Of a stretch of DNA of 64,000 nt, positions 23,160 to 32,869 are shown piece by piece. The notes beneath the pieces were generated by a model. It was not told where the DNA came from. It did no database searches and saw only the letters and a program-made list of their open reading frames with translations. The stretch comes from Isoetes taiwanensis (taxonomy: Eukaryota; Streptophyta; Lycopodiopsida; Isoetales; Isoetaceae). Every line of letters begins with the position of its first letter. Position 1 is the first letter of the stretch. The position numbers were made by a program, and so were the translations under genes. The stretch is from positions 20,521,761 to 20,585,760 of the forward strand of contig JAJEKV010000002.1 of the NCBI GenBank assembly GCA_021234155.1. The letters run 5' to 3'.

Positions 23160-24560
23160 GTAACATCGCAGAAATGTTTTATCATACTCAAAAGTAAGTT
23201 CCGCATGCTGTGAGCAGAGATAGCCATCGTATGACATCAGGTTCACAAGCCCGAAGAAAATATCCTGCATCATTTAGATATCCTGCATGTGCAAGAAGGT
23301 CAACCATGCGGTTAATTTGATTAATGCTAGGAGTAAATTCATGCTCTTCTATCATTGACCTGAAGTAACAACAGCCTTCATCAACAAAGCTAGCATGGCT
23401 ACATGTAGAATGAATGCTAGTAAGACTTTATCATTTGGCTTAATGCGCATTTTCTGCATACCATTGAAGCATTCTTCAACTAGGCTAACATTGTCTGACC
23501 TCGCATAACTGCAAGCATTGCAGCCCACGAAACCACATTCTTATTTAGAGACTTCTCGAATAACCATCTTGCATGTCTGGTTTCCACACTTGGCATGTAT
23601 ATCAACAAGAACAGTCATGACTACAATATCAAACTGAAGTCCATTTCTTATGATCTCATTATCAAAGAATCTTTCATGCCCTAATGCTCCCATGTCACCA
23701 CATGCCTTTTAAACACTCGAAAATGTCCGTCTCTGGTCTGACTTTTATACTGCATTTCTTGAAAGTTCTGATGCACGGAGCCCATCTTCATGCCGAGTAT
23801 AACCTACAATCAGTGCAGTCCAACACAAATATCTTAATTTTGCAGTCTATTAAGTATATTTTGTGCCTCCTCAAGGTACCATGTTCAGAGTATATATCAA
23901 CAAGGGAGTTACCAGCAAGGGGATCTAACTCAAGGCCACTATAATGATCTGGCTCTGAACTAACATTCCATATTCAATTGCTCCCATGATGGCACATGCT
24001 CTAAATATGCTTAAAAATGCTCCTAGGATGCTTAAAAATGTATTTCTGGCTTTAAACCTTCAAGCTGCATATTTTCATAGAGAATCAAAGCAATTTGGCA
24101 ATGCACATATTGCACCTAACCTATAATGATTGCAGCCCATGACACTAGATCGCGCTTCTTTAAAATGCCAAATATTGTTCGTGTCAGGCTACCACATCTA
24201 GCATAGATGCCAATAAGTGTATTTCCAAGGAAAATGTTCAACTTAAGTCCTTTGCTAATTATATGGCTGTGCATCACCCTACCATGCCCTATCTGTGCTG
24301 CCACAAGCATTCAGTATAGTTAAAAACATAACCCTTTCTGGTTGCATCCCATCTAGTTGCAGTTTCTTATGAAGTTATAGGGCAAGCTGGCAATACTCGT
24401 GTTGAATGTATGCTGCAATCATTGCACTCCATGAGACGTTGAATGTATGCTGCAATCATTGCACTCCATGAGACTGCATCCTGGTTTTGCATTTTTGCAA
24501 ATACAAGATATATCTCCCATAAGCTCACACATTTTGCATACATATTGATAATCTCATTCG
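23160..24560 (-). pseudogene. PPR-protein remnant, minus strand
   Basis: At least three decayed repeats: GHGRVMHSHIISKGLKLN then LGNTLIGIYARCGSLTRTI then DLVSWAAIIIG in one 64-codon frame (24310-24116); GLELDPLAGNSLVDIYSEHG (about 23950-23880); and VDIHAKCG near NVVSWAAML (about 23600-23530). The VSW.A..I and YA.CG signatures identify PLS-type PPRs. Stops and frameshifts are frequent. Orientation is opposite to the other PPR remnant at 14440-15535, so these come from separate genes or an inversion. Confidence 0.7.
24401..24474. repeat. 37-bp perfect tandem duplication within PPR remnant
   Basis: Two identical copies starting GTTGAATGTATGCTGCAATC. The length is not a multiple of three, so it adds a frameshift to the PPR remnant. 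Confidence 0.95.
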
Positions 24561-25860
24561 CAACTACCGAGTAAGCTCAACTTCTGTATTATCATACTCA
24601 GGTGTGAAGGACCAGCTCATCTTTTTGGTAAACACAGTTTCAACAGTAGTGATTTGCCATTTCAAACAGACATATTGGTTTATATAGGAACAGATGTGAG
24701 TGAAAACAGTTTTATGGCCTACAAGAAGAAGAAAATGCAAAAACATTTAACTTACCTATGCATGCATTGTTCGAGTCTGGTCTGCATCATCCGGCGAGGC
24801 TCCGTTAGCAAGATCGTTCAGTAGCAGTTGATGGTCTAAAGCAGAGCCTTCTGAAACCCTAGGAAAAGTATTCTCATGCCGTTACAAATTCTTCTCGGCA
24901 TTTTGTCGCATCTGCAAATGGAAGTCCGCCACGTCTAAATGGCACCTGCGCAGCCAATGGCCACCCTCCCTTACATGCATCTACGTTTAGAGCATTCAAA
25001 TCTTGACTGCCTTCAACCTTGACTGCCACCTCTTAGAGCATTCAAATCTTGACTGCCATTCAAACCTTGACTGCCACCTATGGAATCATCGTTCCCAAAG
25101 TGGTGAGAATTCGAATTCTCTATCACCATGCCATACCTGTTTTGAGGTCACATAATAAGCAAAATTTATGGCTTCTTATCAACATGTGGAGGTAAATGTT
25201 GCAGATTCAAGTCACTGGTTCGTATTCCTTAATTAAAACCAATTCTTGAGAATATTGAGACATTGGTCGAGCATCTTCATTTGGGCCTCAAAGTTGAGCC
25301 ACTCCATGTTTGTTTTATATGACGAATACAAATCAAAAGCATTTAGATTAGCACAATATATACACGCAACCCAGCCCAAAAATAAACAAGGAGAGAGAAA
25401 CATGTAACAGACATTTCAGAGACCAAATTTTTGGATGGGGAGGTAACCTCTTTGGTCCAAAATTATGGTATTGGCTTTATCTTCCAAAAATGGATGTGTC
25501 CCACCCATGAATTTAGATGCAGGCTTATACCTGAATAACGTAATAAAAATTGGAGAAACATGAACTCCTGAATCTAACATATCAAGATATAAAATAGCAC
25601 AATAAAGTCATTCTGTCACATACTCAATAATGCTCTCCGAAGCTAGCATTTCAATTGTTAAAGGCTGGAAATAACTTCTTATTTTTGCTGCCACCCATTC
25701 CTGTGCATGGGCCCCTTCAAAGAGGACATTGATAAACGCAATTCTACGCAATTGTCCAATGTTTTAAGTTCTGCTTTTTTCCTTCTCCACAAGGTAGTCT
25801 GTTACAGAAAAAGAAGGTTTGGAAAGATCTGTTTATAGCAAAAGTCGGAACAATTTGCAA
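24561..25860. other. Nothing recognised
   Basis: Contains short near-palindromes such as GAGAATTCGAATTCTC (about 25106) and AT-rich sequence. No coding or RNA gene that I can support. The part next to 25861 would be intron of the Pol IV/V-like gene. Confidence 0.4.
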
Positions 25861-25866
25861 AGTTAC

Positions 25867-26205
25867 CTTTATAACCTCCAAAGGTTGGGGGCTATTTGAC
25901 CCTGAGGAGGATGTGCCATTTGTCACAAGGTTGTACAGAGGCTCTGCTAGTGCAGTGGCAGCTAATGCTCCCACTGGTTCTCCAGCATGTTCTTTCCATA
26001 CCTCATCATCGAGGTCTTCTGTGCCATAATTAAACTGTAATATGTGATTACCCAGGCCATTCCGTACTGTCCCATCATATGTCACGCAAATAAACCATCA
26101 GATATCTAAAGAGCGAGCCAGGCTCACTAATCTTTGCAGAACTTTTAGAAGACGACATTGCAGAGATGAATAAGTCCTTTGGACGCAATCCATCAACAAA
26201 TGAGC
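25867..26205 (-). pseudogene. Pol IV/V largest-subunit (NRPD1/NRPE1-like) exon
   Basis: The largest subunits of plant RNA polymerases IV and V act in RNA-directed DNA methylation. The exon follows a CTCGGTGCAG acceptor and starts SFVDGLRPKDLFISAMSSSK; then GSLFRYLMVYLRDI, YDGTVRNGLGNHILQFNYG and AGEPVGALAATALAEPLY, ending LEVIK at a GTAACT donor. The YDGTVRN..GN..QF.YG and AGEPVGALAATA signatures are those of the family. LMVYLRDI fits Pol IV/V better than Pol II, whose usual reading there is VKAMEDI. A small deletion at about 26078-26084 shifts the frame between the RDI and YDG motifs, so this exon is broken or miscalled. No neighbouring exon was recognised. Confidence 0.78.
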
Positions 26206-26289
26206 CTGCACCGAGATGAAATCCATAGACAATGGCGTATAAATTTGCATAAAAAAAAGGAGGAATCGCTTCAAAAACTCCCATCTTTC

Positions 26290-27340
26290 CAAGCTTTCAG
26301 AGTAGGAACAGTTCGCTATCCATCTTGAAACTGTGTTGTGCGGGATGGATCAGATGAAGCTGCGACTTGGAAAAGAAATTGCAGTAGCTTCTTGCGAAGG
26401 GATAATAGAGGGCAGGGACTCCTCTATATTGGCACAGAGCATTTTGGGGTCCCCCCTTCCCTCTCATGCACCATTTCTTCGATCCTTTCATCGCCGATCT
26501 CCTCACTGCCCTCTTCCCGGCCCTTTCTGCTCCATCTGCGCTCCCTTTTCCATCATTTTTCCTTCAATCTTTCTCAAATCCAACCCCAAACCTGATTAAT
26601 AATCTTCACAATCCACTTAATTCATCGCACCCCGGACACGAAAGTGGAACAATGGTTATCCGGTTAGCCGGTTTGCACAGTATCCATCCAACAACGTTGG
26701 CGACCGTCAGTTTACAGCCAAGAGCAAGTTTTGAGCAGTTTCTCGTATATTCTAGGCATATTTCCGCATATGCTTGGAATATATCAAAAACCCACATAAA
26801 CAAGGGTTTGCCCCCCCCAGGGGCAACCCAAAAAATCCTTATAGCTCCATAGATGGGCTTCCCTTCATTTCGTACCAGCACCTCCGAGATTGCTTATCTG
26901 TTCCTTGCAGGGTGAGCTTGCTCTGGGTAAGTCTATCGATTTTTTTTTGTCAAAAGCGTCGACTTATGGATAGGACCAATAAATTCCCGTTTCTCAACTC
27001 GGAGTCATGGCATCGGATGCTTAGTTCTTGTGCTCTATCCTATCATTTAACATCTATAGGGCATTCTATTACAATCTCAACCTAATCGGTGATTGAATTG
27101 ATTTATAATATGGACTAGTCTTCTAGCAGAGCTTCTTAAAAAAATCGTATTGTTGCTTTATAAGGCCTGGACCATTATGAACATACTCGTAGCAAATCAT
27201 AGTATGGTCGTTTTTGAATCTTAGCGCTGAATCCATATGCTTCATGGTATAACAGCTGGTCAGGATTGCAGCACAGATATGTCAAGCAATATTGATGATG
27301 TGGGCATGTCTCTTGACACTTACCAAGTTGCAGAGAGGAT
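26290..27340. other. Nothing recognised
   Basis: Short pyrimidine-rich stretch at 26440-26600 and several overlapping chance ORFs. No family or RNA gene visible. Confidence 0.4.
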
Positions 27341-27348
27341 ATGCTATG

Positions 27349-27385
27349 GAAGGAAGGAAGGAAGGAAGGAAGGAAGGAAGGAAGG
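27349..27385 (+). repeat. (GGAA)n microsatellite at LINE B 3' end
   Basis: About nine GGAA units directly follow the GTGGACGATAAAA-type terminus of LINE copy B (minus strand). On the element strand this is a (TTCC)n tail, so it may be a tail formed at insertion rather than an independent satellite. Confidence 0.9.
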
Positions 27386-27594
27386 TACTTTTATCGTCCA
27401 CGGAGACCAATCGGTCTATGGGACCCAATACAAAAACGCATCCAGCGGATTACTGCCCGGATTAAAAAACCCCTGCCCCGAAGGGTTTTCGAGGGAAAAA
27501 CCGTGGCAGCAATCAGCCTGCTGACAAACTGTCATAACATATAAAATGCAAAAACACCCAAATATATACAGTCATGCACCGCACCCGTAGTGCC
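27386..27594 (-). mobile_element. LINE copy B, 3' untranslated part
   Basis: Matches the 3' end of LINE A (12700-12850): terminal GGACGATAAAA, a GGTCTCCGTGG block and the hairpin at 27456-27510. It is separated from the rest of copy B (32842-37735) by the Copia element. The final GTGCC (27590-27594) is one copy of the Copia target duplication. Confidence 0.85.
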
Positions 27595-27946
27595 TGTTGG
27601 AATATAAATATGCTGACTAAGCATAATGTGCTGAAACAGCAGTGGTTCAGCACTTAGCACACAGGTGCTGAGAAGGTGCTGAAATGTACAGAAGGCAGCA
27701 CTTTGTCAGCACTGAGCACCGACCCTAAATCAGTGCCGTAATTAGTGGGCGGTGGTTAAATGGTAGACTGCTATTCTTAGTCTCACTGGTTGTATATATT
27801 GATTGTACGTACGTTATGTACTATGAAATGCTCAGACGTAGAGATTGTATTTCCTATTGCTTTTCTCAATAGATTTGTTCTTGTCTTCTATTCTATCTCT
27901 TGAGTCGATCTTGCGGGTTTGTGCTGGTTTTGCACTAGTTCTATCA
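27595..27946 (+). repeat. Copia 5' LTR
   Basis: Starts TGTTGG, ends CTATCA, with the CTGACTAAGCATAATGTGC region near its start. It retains many CAG/CTG triplets (27630-27715) that are altered in the 3' LTR. Confidence 0.97.
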
Positions 27947-27958
27947 TGGTATCAGACG
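27947..27958 (+). promoter_or_regulatory. Copia primer-binding site (initiator tRNA-Met)
   Basis: TGGTATCAGACG directly after the 5' LTR. The usual plant Copia sequence is TGGTATCAGAGC, so one position differs. Confidence 0.9.
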
Positions 27959-28268
27959 CTTTCTTGAGGGAAGAATAGAGCAAGCTATTGGAGAAGCATC
28001 CAAATTGGATTGGCCATCGTTCTTTGGCTGAGATTTGGTGGTGGAAACTCTCATTTGCAGCATTGGAGAAGATTCTTATTTTTTGGCCTGGAGGAAGTGT
28101 TTTGGGAGAGTGATTCAGATTTTCCAGCAAGTTCTGGTGTGAGATTCGAATTTTCCAAGACCTTTTTGGCGACAAAATTCAAGATTCAACTTTTCTAGTG
28201 GGTGCTTTGTTTGGTGACGAATTTGTTTTCTCAACCATCTTTTTGGCTGCTGAAAGCAGGAGAAATTC

Positions 28269-29219
28269 ATGGATCCATTCAAGTTCTCACAGAATGCAAA
28301 GCTCACTAATAATAATTACCATGCTTGGAAGAAGTTTATGGTGAATTATTTGATATTTAGTGACATGGGAGCGGTGTTTGATGAAGACTTTATCAGCACC
28401 AAGTCAGCAGATGCTGGCAGGATAAACCAGAATGTCAAAATGTTGGCTGAAGAGACAATTGGTCATGAAATCAACCATTTTACTGAGTTTAAGGAGATGT
28501 GGTCTCATTTGGAGAAGTCTCTTGATAGCAAGGGTATGGCTACCCAAATGCTGATCCAGAACAAAATGAGACATGCCCAACTAGGTGACTTCAAATCTGT
28601 CACAGCATACCTTACTCAGATGAAGCAATGGCGCTTGGATTACATGGCTGCTGGTGGAGTGCTGTCTGAAAAACAGCTGATTCAAGATATCTTGGTTGGT
28701 CTTCCTCCTTCCTATGATATTATCTCTTCGAAAATCAGGTACAAGGAAAAGATTGATATAGCCAAAGTAACCATTCTACTGCAACAAGAGGAGTTGGTGC
28801 AGAAGCAAAGGGATGGGAGAGTGGACCATGCTAATTTTGTGTCTACTTCTCGGGCTGACATCAAGAAGAAATTTGCTGATAGCAAAGACTCTAGGAAGTC
28901 AGAAAATGTGAAGTCTGAAGGTAAGAAATCCAAGGAGTTCAAGTGCTGGAATTGTGGTGAAAAGGGTCACTACAGTTCGAATTGTAAGAAGGAGAAGAAA
29001 AGCTCAAAGAATAGTGACACGAGAAGCACAACAGTCAACTCTAAGGGAGAGACAAGTGTTGTTGCATGTGCCACTTTTGATGCTGAATATCTGAATCTTG
29101 CAGCAAAATGCCAAAGACCTTACGTAAGGACCGGATTTTGGACTCGGAGCCACTCTGCTCATCTTACCGGAGATTCGATGTGTTTTCTCGAACTTGAACC
29201 TCGATCCGAGGTGATGTGA
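28269..29219 (+). CDS. Copia Gag polyprotein (capsid and zinc knuckle)
   Basis: The 316-codon frame starts MDPFKFSQNAKLTNNNYHAW, the typical start of plant Copia Gag. The capsid-like helical region (UBN2/retrotran_gag type) spans residues about 20-190, with the family signature LPPSYDIISSKI near residue 145. A CX2CX4HX4C zinc knuckle (CWNCGEKGHYSSNC) lies at residues 226-239. Gag packages the RNA into virus-like particles in the cytoplasm. After about residue 280 the reading departs from the expected protease start: DSGA-like sequence appears only in shifted frames near 29135. The stop at 29217 is thus a result of damage rather than a natural Gag end. Confidence 0.9.
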   Translation: MDPFKFSQNAKLTNNNYHAWKKFMVNYLIFSDMGAVFDEDFISTKSADAGRINQNVKMLAEETIGHEINHFTEFKEMWSHLEKSLDSKGMATQMLIQNKMRHAQLGDFKSVTAYLTQMKQWRLDYMAAGGVLSEKQLIQDILVGLPPSYDIISSKIRYKEKIDIAKVTILLQQEELVQKQRDGRVDHANFVSTSRADIKKKFADSKDSRKSENVKSEGKKSKEFKCWNCGEKGHYSSNCKKEKKSSKNSDTRSTTVNSKGETSVVACATFDAEYLNLAAKCQRPYVRTGFWTRSHSAHLTGDSMCFLELEPRSEVM

Positions 29220-32200
29220 AGATGGGTGATGGATATTCTCTTCCTATCACAGAAAGGGGATTGTAGCTTTTCAATTGCATGGACGGATGTAGTTAGTAAG
29301 GTGAGGAATGTCATGTTTGCACCGGATTACGCCTAATATCATGTCTGGCCACCGCTGAATTTGATAAAGCAAAGCATTACATTGTTCTCGAAATGGCAAA
29401 GCCTATCTCACGGGCAGAATCCACTTGAAGGAATTGACTTGAAAAGTCTGCAGCTCATGGCACGCTGGACGCCGCAGAATGGCTTGTATGTCTTTGATGG
29501 TTCGGGCCATAAGACCGAACATGGTCTTGTATGTGCCGATTTGATCACCGAAAGCATCCGTGGGTATGCTCGCTTTTGGTCATGTTGGAGGCACTGTATT
29601 ATGCTTTGTACAAGAACAAGATGGTTACGTATATTCCCTCTCCGAAATGTGTCAAGCTTGAGTGTGTCACATGCCATCTCTAAAGCAACCTCAACAAAAT
29701 TTTTTCCACAAAGAAGTTATTCATCGAAAGCAACTCAACCTCTTGAGCTGCCGCATTCTCGATTTGTGCTATATGCCCGATGTTTCACTAGGTGGAAAGA
29801 GGTATTTCTTGACCCCGATTGATGATTTCAAAGAGGGTACACTTGGGTGTATACTTTGCAATCGCAAACTGAGGTGCTTGGCAAGTTCAAGGCCTTCAAA
29901 GCAAAGAAATGAAAAGCTGCATGGTTAGTAATAAAAAAGTTGAGAAGTGACAATGGAGGCGAATATGTTTCTAATGCCTTTGATGAGTTTCTCATGGAAG
30001 AAGGTATTGAAAGACGCTTAATCATTCCTTATGCTCATCCACAAAATGGTGTAGCCGAAAGGAGGAATAGATCTTTGCTTGATTTGGCAAGATCTATGAT
30101 GAGTCACAAGCAACCGCCTCAATCTTTTGGGGAGAGGCAAGAGAGTGACAAAGCAAAGATATTTGGCAAATAGATCGCCTACTAAGGCAAATCCGAATGT
30201 GACTCCTTATGAAGCATTTTGGAGAATGAAACCGGATGTGTCTCATTTGAGGGTGTTTGATGCTTGTCTTTTGCTTCCATACCGCCGAAAAAGCCGAAAA
30301 GTATGGGAAGTTGCATGACAGGGTGTCAAAGCCATCTTCATTGGGTATCCGTAAAATCGAAAGGTTACAAGTTGTATGATCCTTCCAACAAGCGTGTTAT
30401 TGTAAGCGTGTCGATTCAGCCTCGCTTGAAGATGCCGTGGTATGATGGTATATCTTCCAAAGATTCTCCCCCCGTAGCTCACAATGACAAAGCTTTGGAT
30501 GTTGGAGATCCGATAGCAGCCGCCGGGTAAACCTTTCTCTCCCTCTCTAGTGGTTTCTCCAAGAAACTCGCATTTGCCCGGCGTAGTGGCACGGGATGAT
30601 CCCAATCCCACTCGGCCCTATGGTCCATGAGCAGGTTGGTTCCTTTCGTGGGGAGTCCAAAGACACATGAAGGTATCAGAAGCACCCGATCCAAAGACCT
30701 GTTACAACACCTATTGTAGCACCCGCTATACCTCCCCGTTGTTGAACCTAGGAGATCAAAGACGCCTCAAGGAGAAACAAATTGTTGCGTAACCTGGCCG
30801 CAACACCCGGTTGTACCCGCGGTTGAACCTAGGAGATCAAAGACGCCCGATGGAGAAACAGAGAAGTCTAATGGATCATGTAACCTTGTTTTAATGGCAA
30901 AGGTCCGTGATCATGTTGATCCACGTAACCTTTCATGAAGCAGCCTAGTGATCCGCAGCGGGCAAAGATGCAATGGAAGAAGAATACTCTCAATTGTCGG
31001 GCAAGGCACGGGGAATTGGTTGAACTCCCAACCGATAAGCACGCTATTGGTCGTAAGTGGGTGTTTAGAACCAAATTTCATGCTGATGGGACAAAGTCAA
31101 AGCACAAAGCTAGACTTGTAGCCAAGGGTTTTGCAATGTAAAAAAAGGCTTAGATTATGATGAAGTCTTTGCTCCCGTAGCCATAATGTCCACTATAAGA
31201 TCAGTTATAGCTCTTGCTGCAATGAAAGGTTGGTTAATGTTTCAAATGGACATTAAGTCTGCTTTTTTGAATGGTGATTTGGAGGAAGAGGTCTATATGA
31301 CTCAACCTCCAGGATTTGTTGTTCAAGGGAAGGAGCAGCTTGGTTTGTCATTTGAAGAAAAGCATTTATGGCTTGAAGCGTGCTCCAAGATGTTGGCATG
31401 CTTAAAATTAATGCTTTCTTTCTTGAGCGTGGGTTCAGCCAGGCGCAAAGCCAGACCCCAATCTTTATTACAAATCACATGAAGGCCGAATGTGCGTTGT
31501 GGTTTTGTATGTTGATGATTTGATCATCACAGGAGATGCTGATGTGCTGATTTCAACATTGAAGTTGAAGTTATCTTCGTCCTTCGAGATGGCTGTGGCA
31601 GCACTCAGATGGCATCTATCTTTCTCAGCAGAAATATATCAAAGAAATGTTACAAAGCAGATCGTGATGCAAGATTGCAAGGCTATGGCAAGTCCTTTTG
31701 ATCCGTGCACAAGGCTTGAGCTTGATTTCGATGGTGAAGAGTGTGATCCCACACTCTATCGAAGCTTGGTAGGGGCGTTGATATATCTCACAGTCACTAG
31801 ACCTGATATCTCTTTTGCTGTGGGAGTGCTGAGCAGATTCATGAGCAATCCCGTGCGTCGCGACCGAAGGCCGCTAAAAGATCACCGGCATATCCGGCGG
31901 GGACTTCACAGGAAGGTCTCTTTTATCGAGGTCCTCGATTTCCAAATGAAAAGTCTTTGTTGATGCAGATCATGCTAACCGGCCATGATAGCGGGAGGTC
32001 CACAACAGTGGATGGTCACGCTCATAGGGCCTAACGTCTTCGACTTGGTTGTCCAAAAGACAGCCTACAAGTGTCAATCAAGACCACCTGAGGCGTAATT
32101 CAAAGCACTCAAGTGTTGGGATGCGAGGAATTATTGTGGCTTAAACATTTGTGGACAGATCCTGCAGTACCTCCATCCTCTACCGTTATATTGTGTGACA

Positions 32201-32451
32201 ACACAAGTACCATCCATCTTGCCAAGGATGCTAAGTACCACCCAAAGACAAAACACCTTGACACCCACTTGTGTTTTGTCCGAGCGTATCCAAATGGGAT
32301 CTTCTCAACTTGTTCATTGCTCCTCACAGATCGGTTTGCTGATGGCTTTACCAAACCATTAGTTGGATCTAAGTTCGTCAATGTGAAGGAGAGCTTGGGC
32401 ATGAAGAAATTGCAGCTGAAGGGAGAGAAGGATTGCCTTAGTTTCAGCTGA
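29120..32451 (+). pseudogene. Copia Pol (protease, integrase, RT, RNase H), frameshifted
   Basis: The domains are in order but split over frames. Protease traces are at 29135-29290. Integrase: GGKRYFLTPIDDF (about 29790), RSDNGGEYVSNAFDEFL (29943-29993), PYAHPQNGVAERRNRSLLDL (about 30027-30087) and SHLRVF. Reverse transcriptase: HAIGRKWVFRTKFHADGTKS (31042-31101), KARLVAKGF, QMDIKSAFLNGDLEEEVYMT (31240-31300) and YVDD at 31508-31519, then TLYRSLVGALIYLTVTRPDI (about 31756). RNase H: LCDNTSTIHLAKD and HPKTKHLDTH (32188-32265). About ten frameshifts or small rearrangements interrupt it. It cannot encode a working Pol as written. Confidence 0.9.
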
Positions 32452-32478
32452 TTTTCTTCTGCTTAGTCAGCAACATTT

Positions 32479-32487
32479 AAGGGAGAG
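32479..32487 (+). promoter_or_regulatory. Copia polypurine tract
   Basis: AAGGGAGAG immediately before the TGTTGG of the 3' LTR. Primes plus-strand synthesis in the family. Confidence 0.88.
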
Positions 32488-32836
32488 TGTTGGAATATAA
32501 ATATGCTGACTAAGCATAATGTGCTGAAAACAAAGAAGGTTCAAAGACTTAGCACACAGTCTTTGAGAAGGTGCCGAAATGTACGTAAGGCGCACTTTGT
32601 CGAGATCGAGCACCGACCCTAAATCAGTGCCGTAATTAGTGGGCGGTGGTTAAATGGTAGACTGCTATTCTTAGTCTCACCGGTTGTATATATTGATTGT
32701 ACGTTATGTACTATGAAATGCTCAGACGTAGAGATTGTATTTCCTATTGCTTTTCTCAATAGATTTGTTCGTGTCTTCTATTCTATCTCTTGACTCGATC
32801 TTGCGGGTTTGTGCTGGTTTTGCACTAGTTCTATCA
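32488..32836 (+). repeat. Copia 3' LTR
   Basis: Same termini as the 5' LTR. Of about ten differences, seven fall on CAG/CTG words between 32527 and 32681, for example TCAGCACTGAG to TCGAGATCGAG and CACTGG to CACCGG. The remaining 250 bp are nearly identical. Confidence 0.97.
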
Positions 32837-32869
32837 GTGCCTAATCAGCGGGCAGCCAGACGGGGGCAA

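Larger units (their letters stand above)
27595..32836 (+). mobile_element. Ty1/Copia LTR retrotransposon, complete but inactive, 5,242 bp
   Basis: Two LTRs (352 and 349 bp), each beginning TGTTGGAATA and ending TTCTATCA, flanked by a 5-bp GTGCC duplication (27590-27594 and 32837-32841). Primer-binding site, Gag, integrase, reverse transcriptase, RNase H and polypurine tract lie in the Copia order (integrase before RT). Gag is open; Pol is broken by many frameshifts from about 29120 onward. It is inserted in LINE copy B. The LTRs differ mostly in one 90-bp patch, so simple dating would mislead. Confidence 0.97.

Noticed and set aside
27595-32836. Active Copia retrotransposon
   Set aside because: LTRs, PBS, PPT and Gag are present but Pol is broken by many frameshifts as written. 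If the CAG/CTG changes are artefacts, this could need revisiting.
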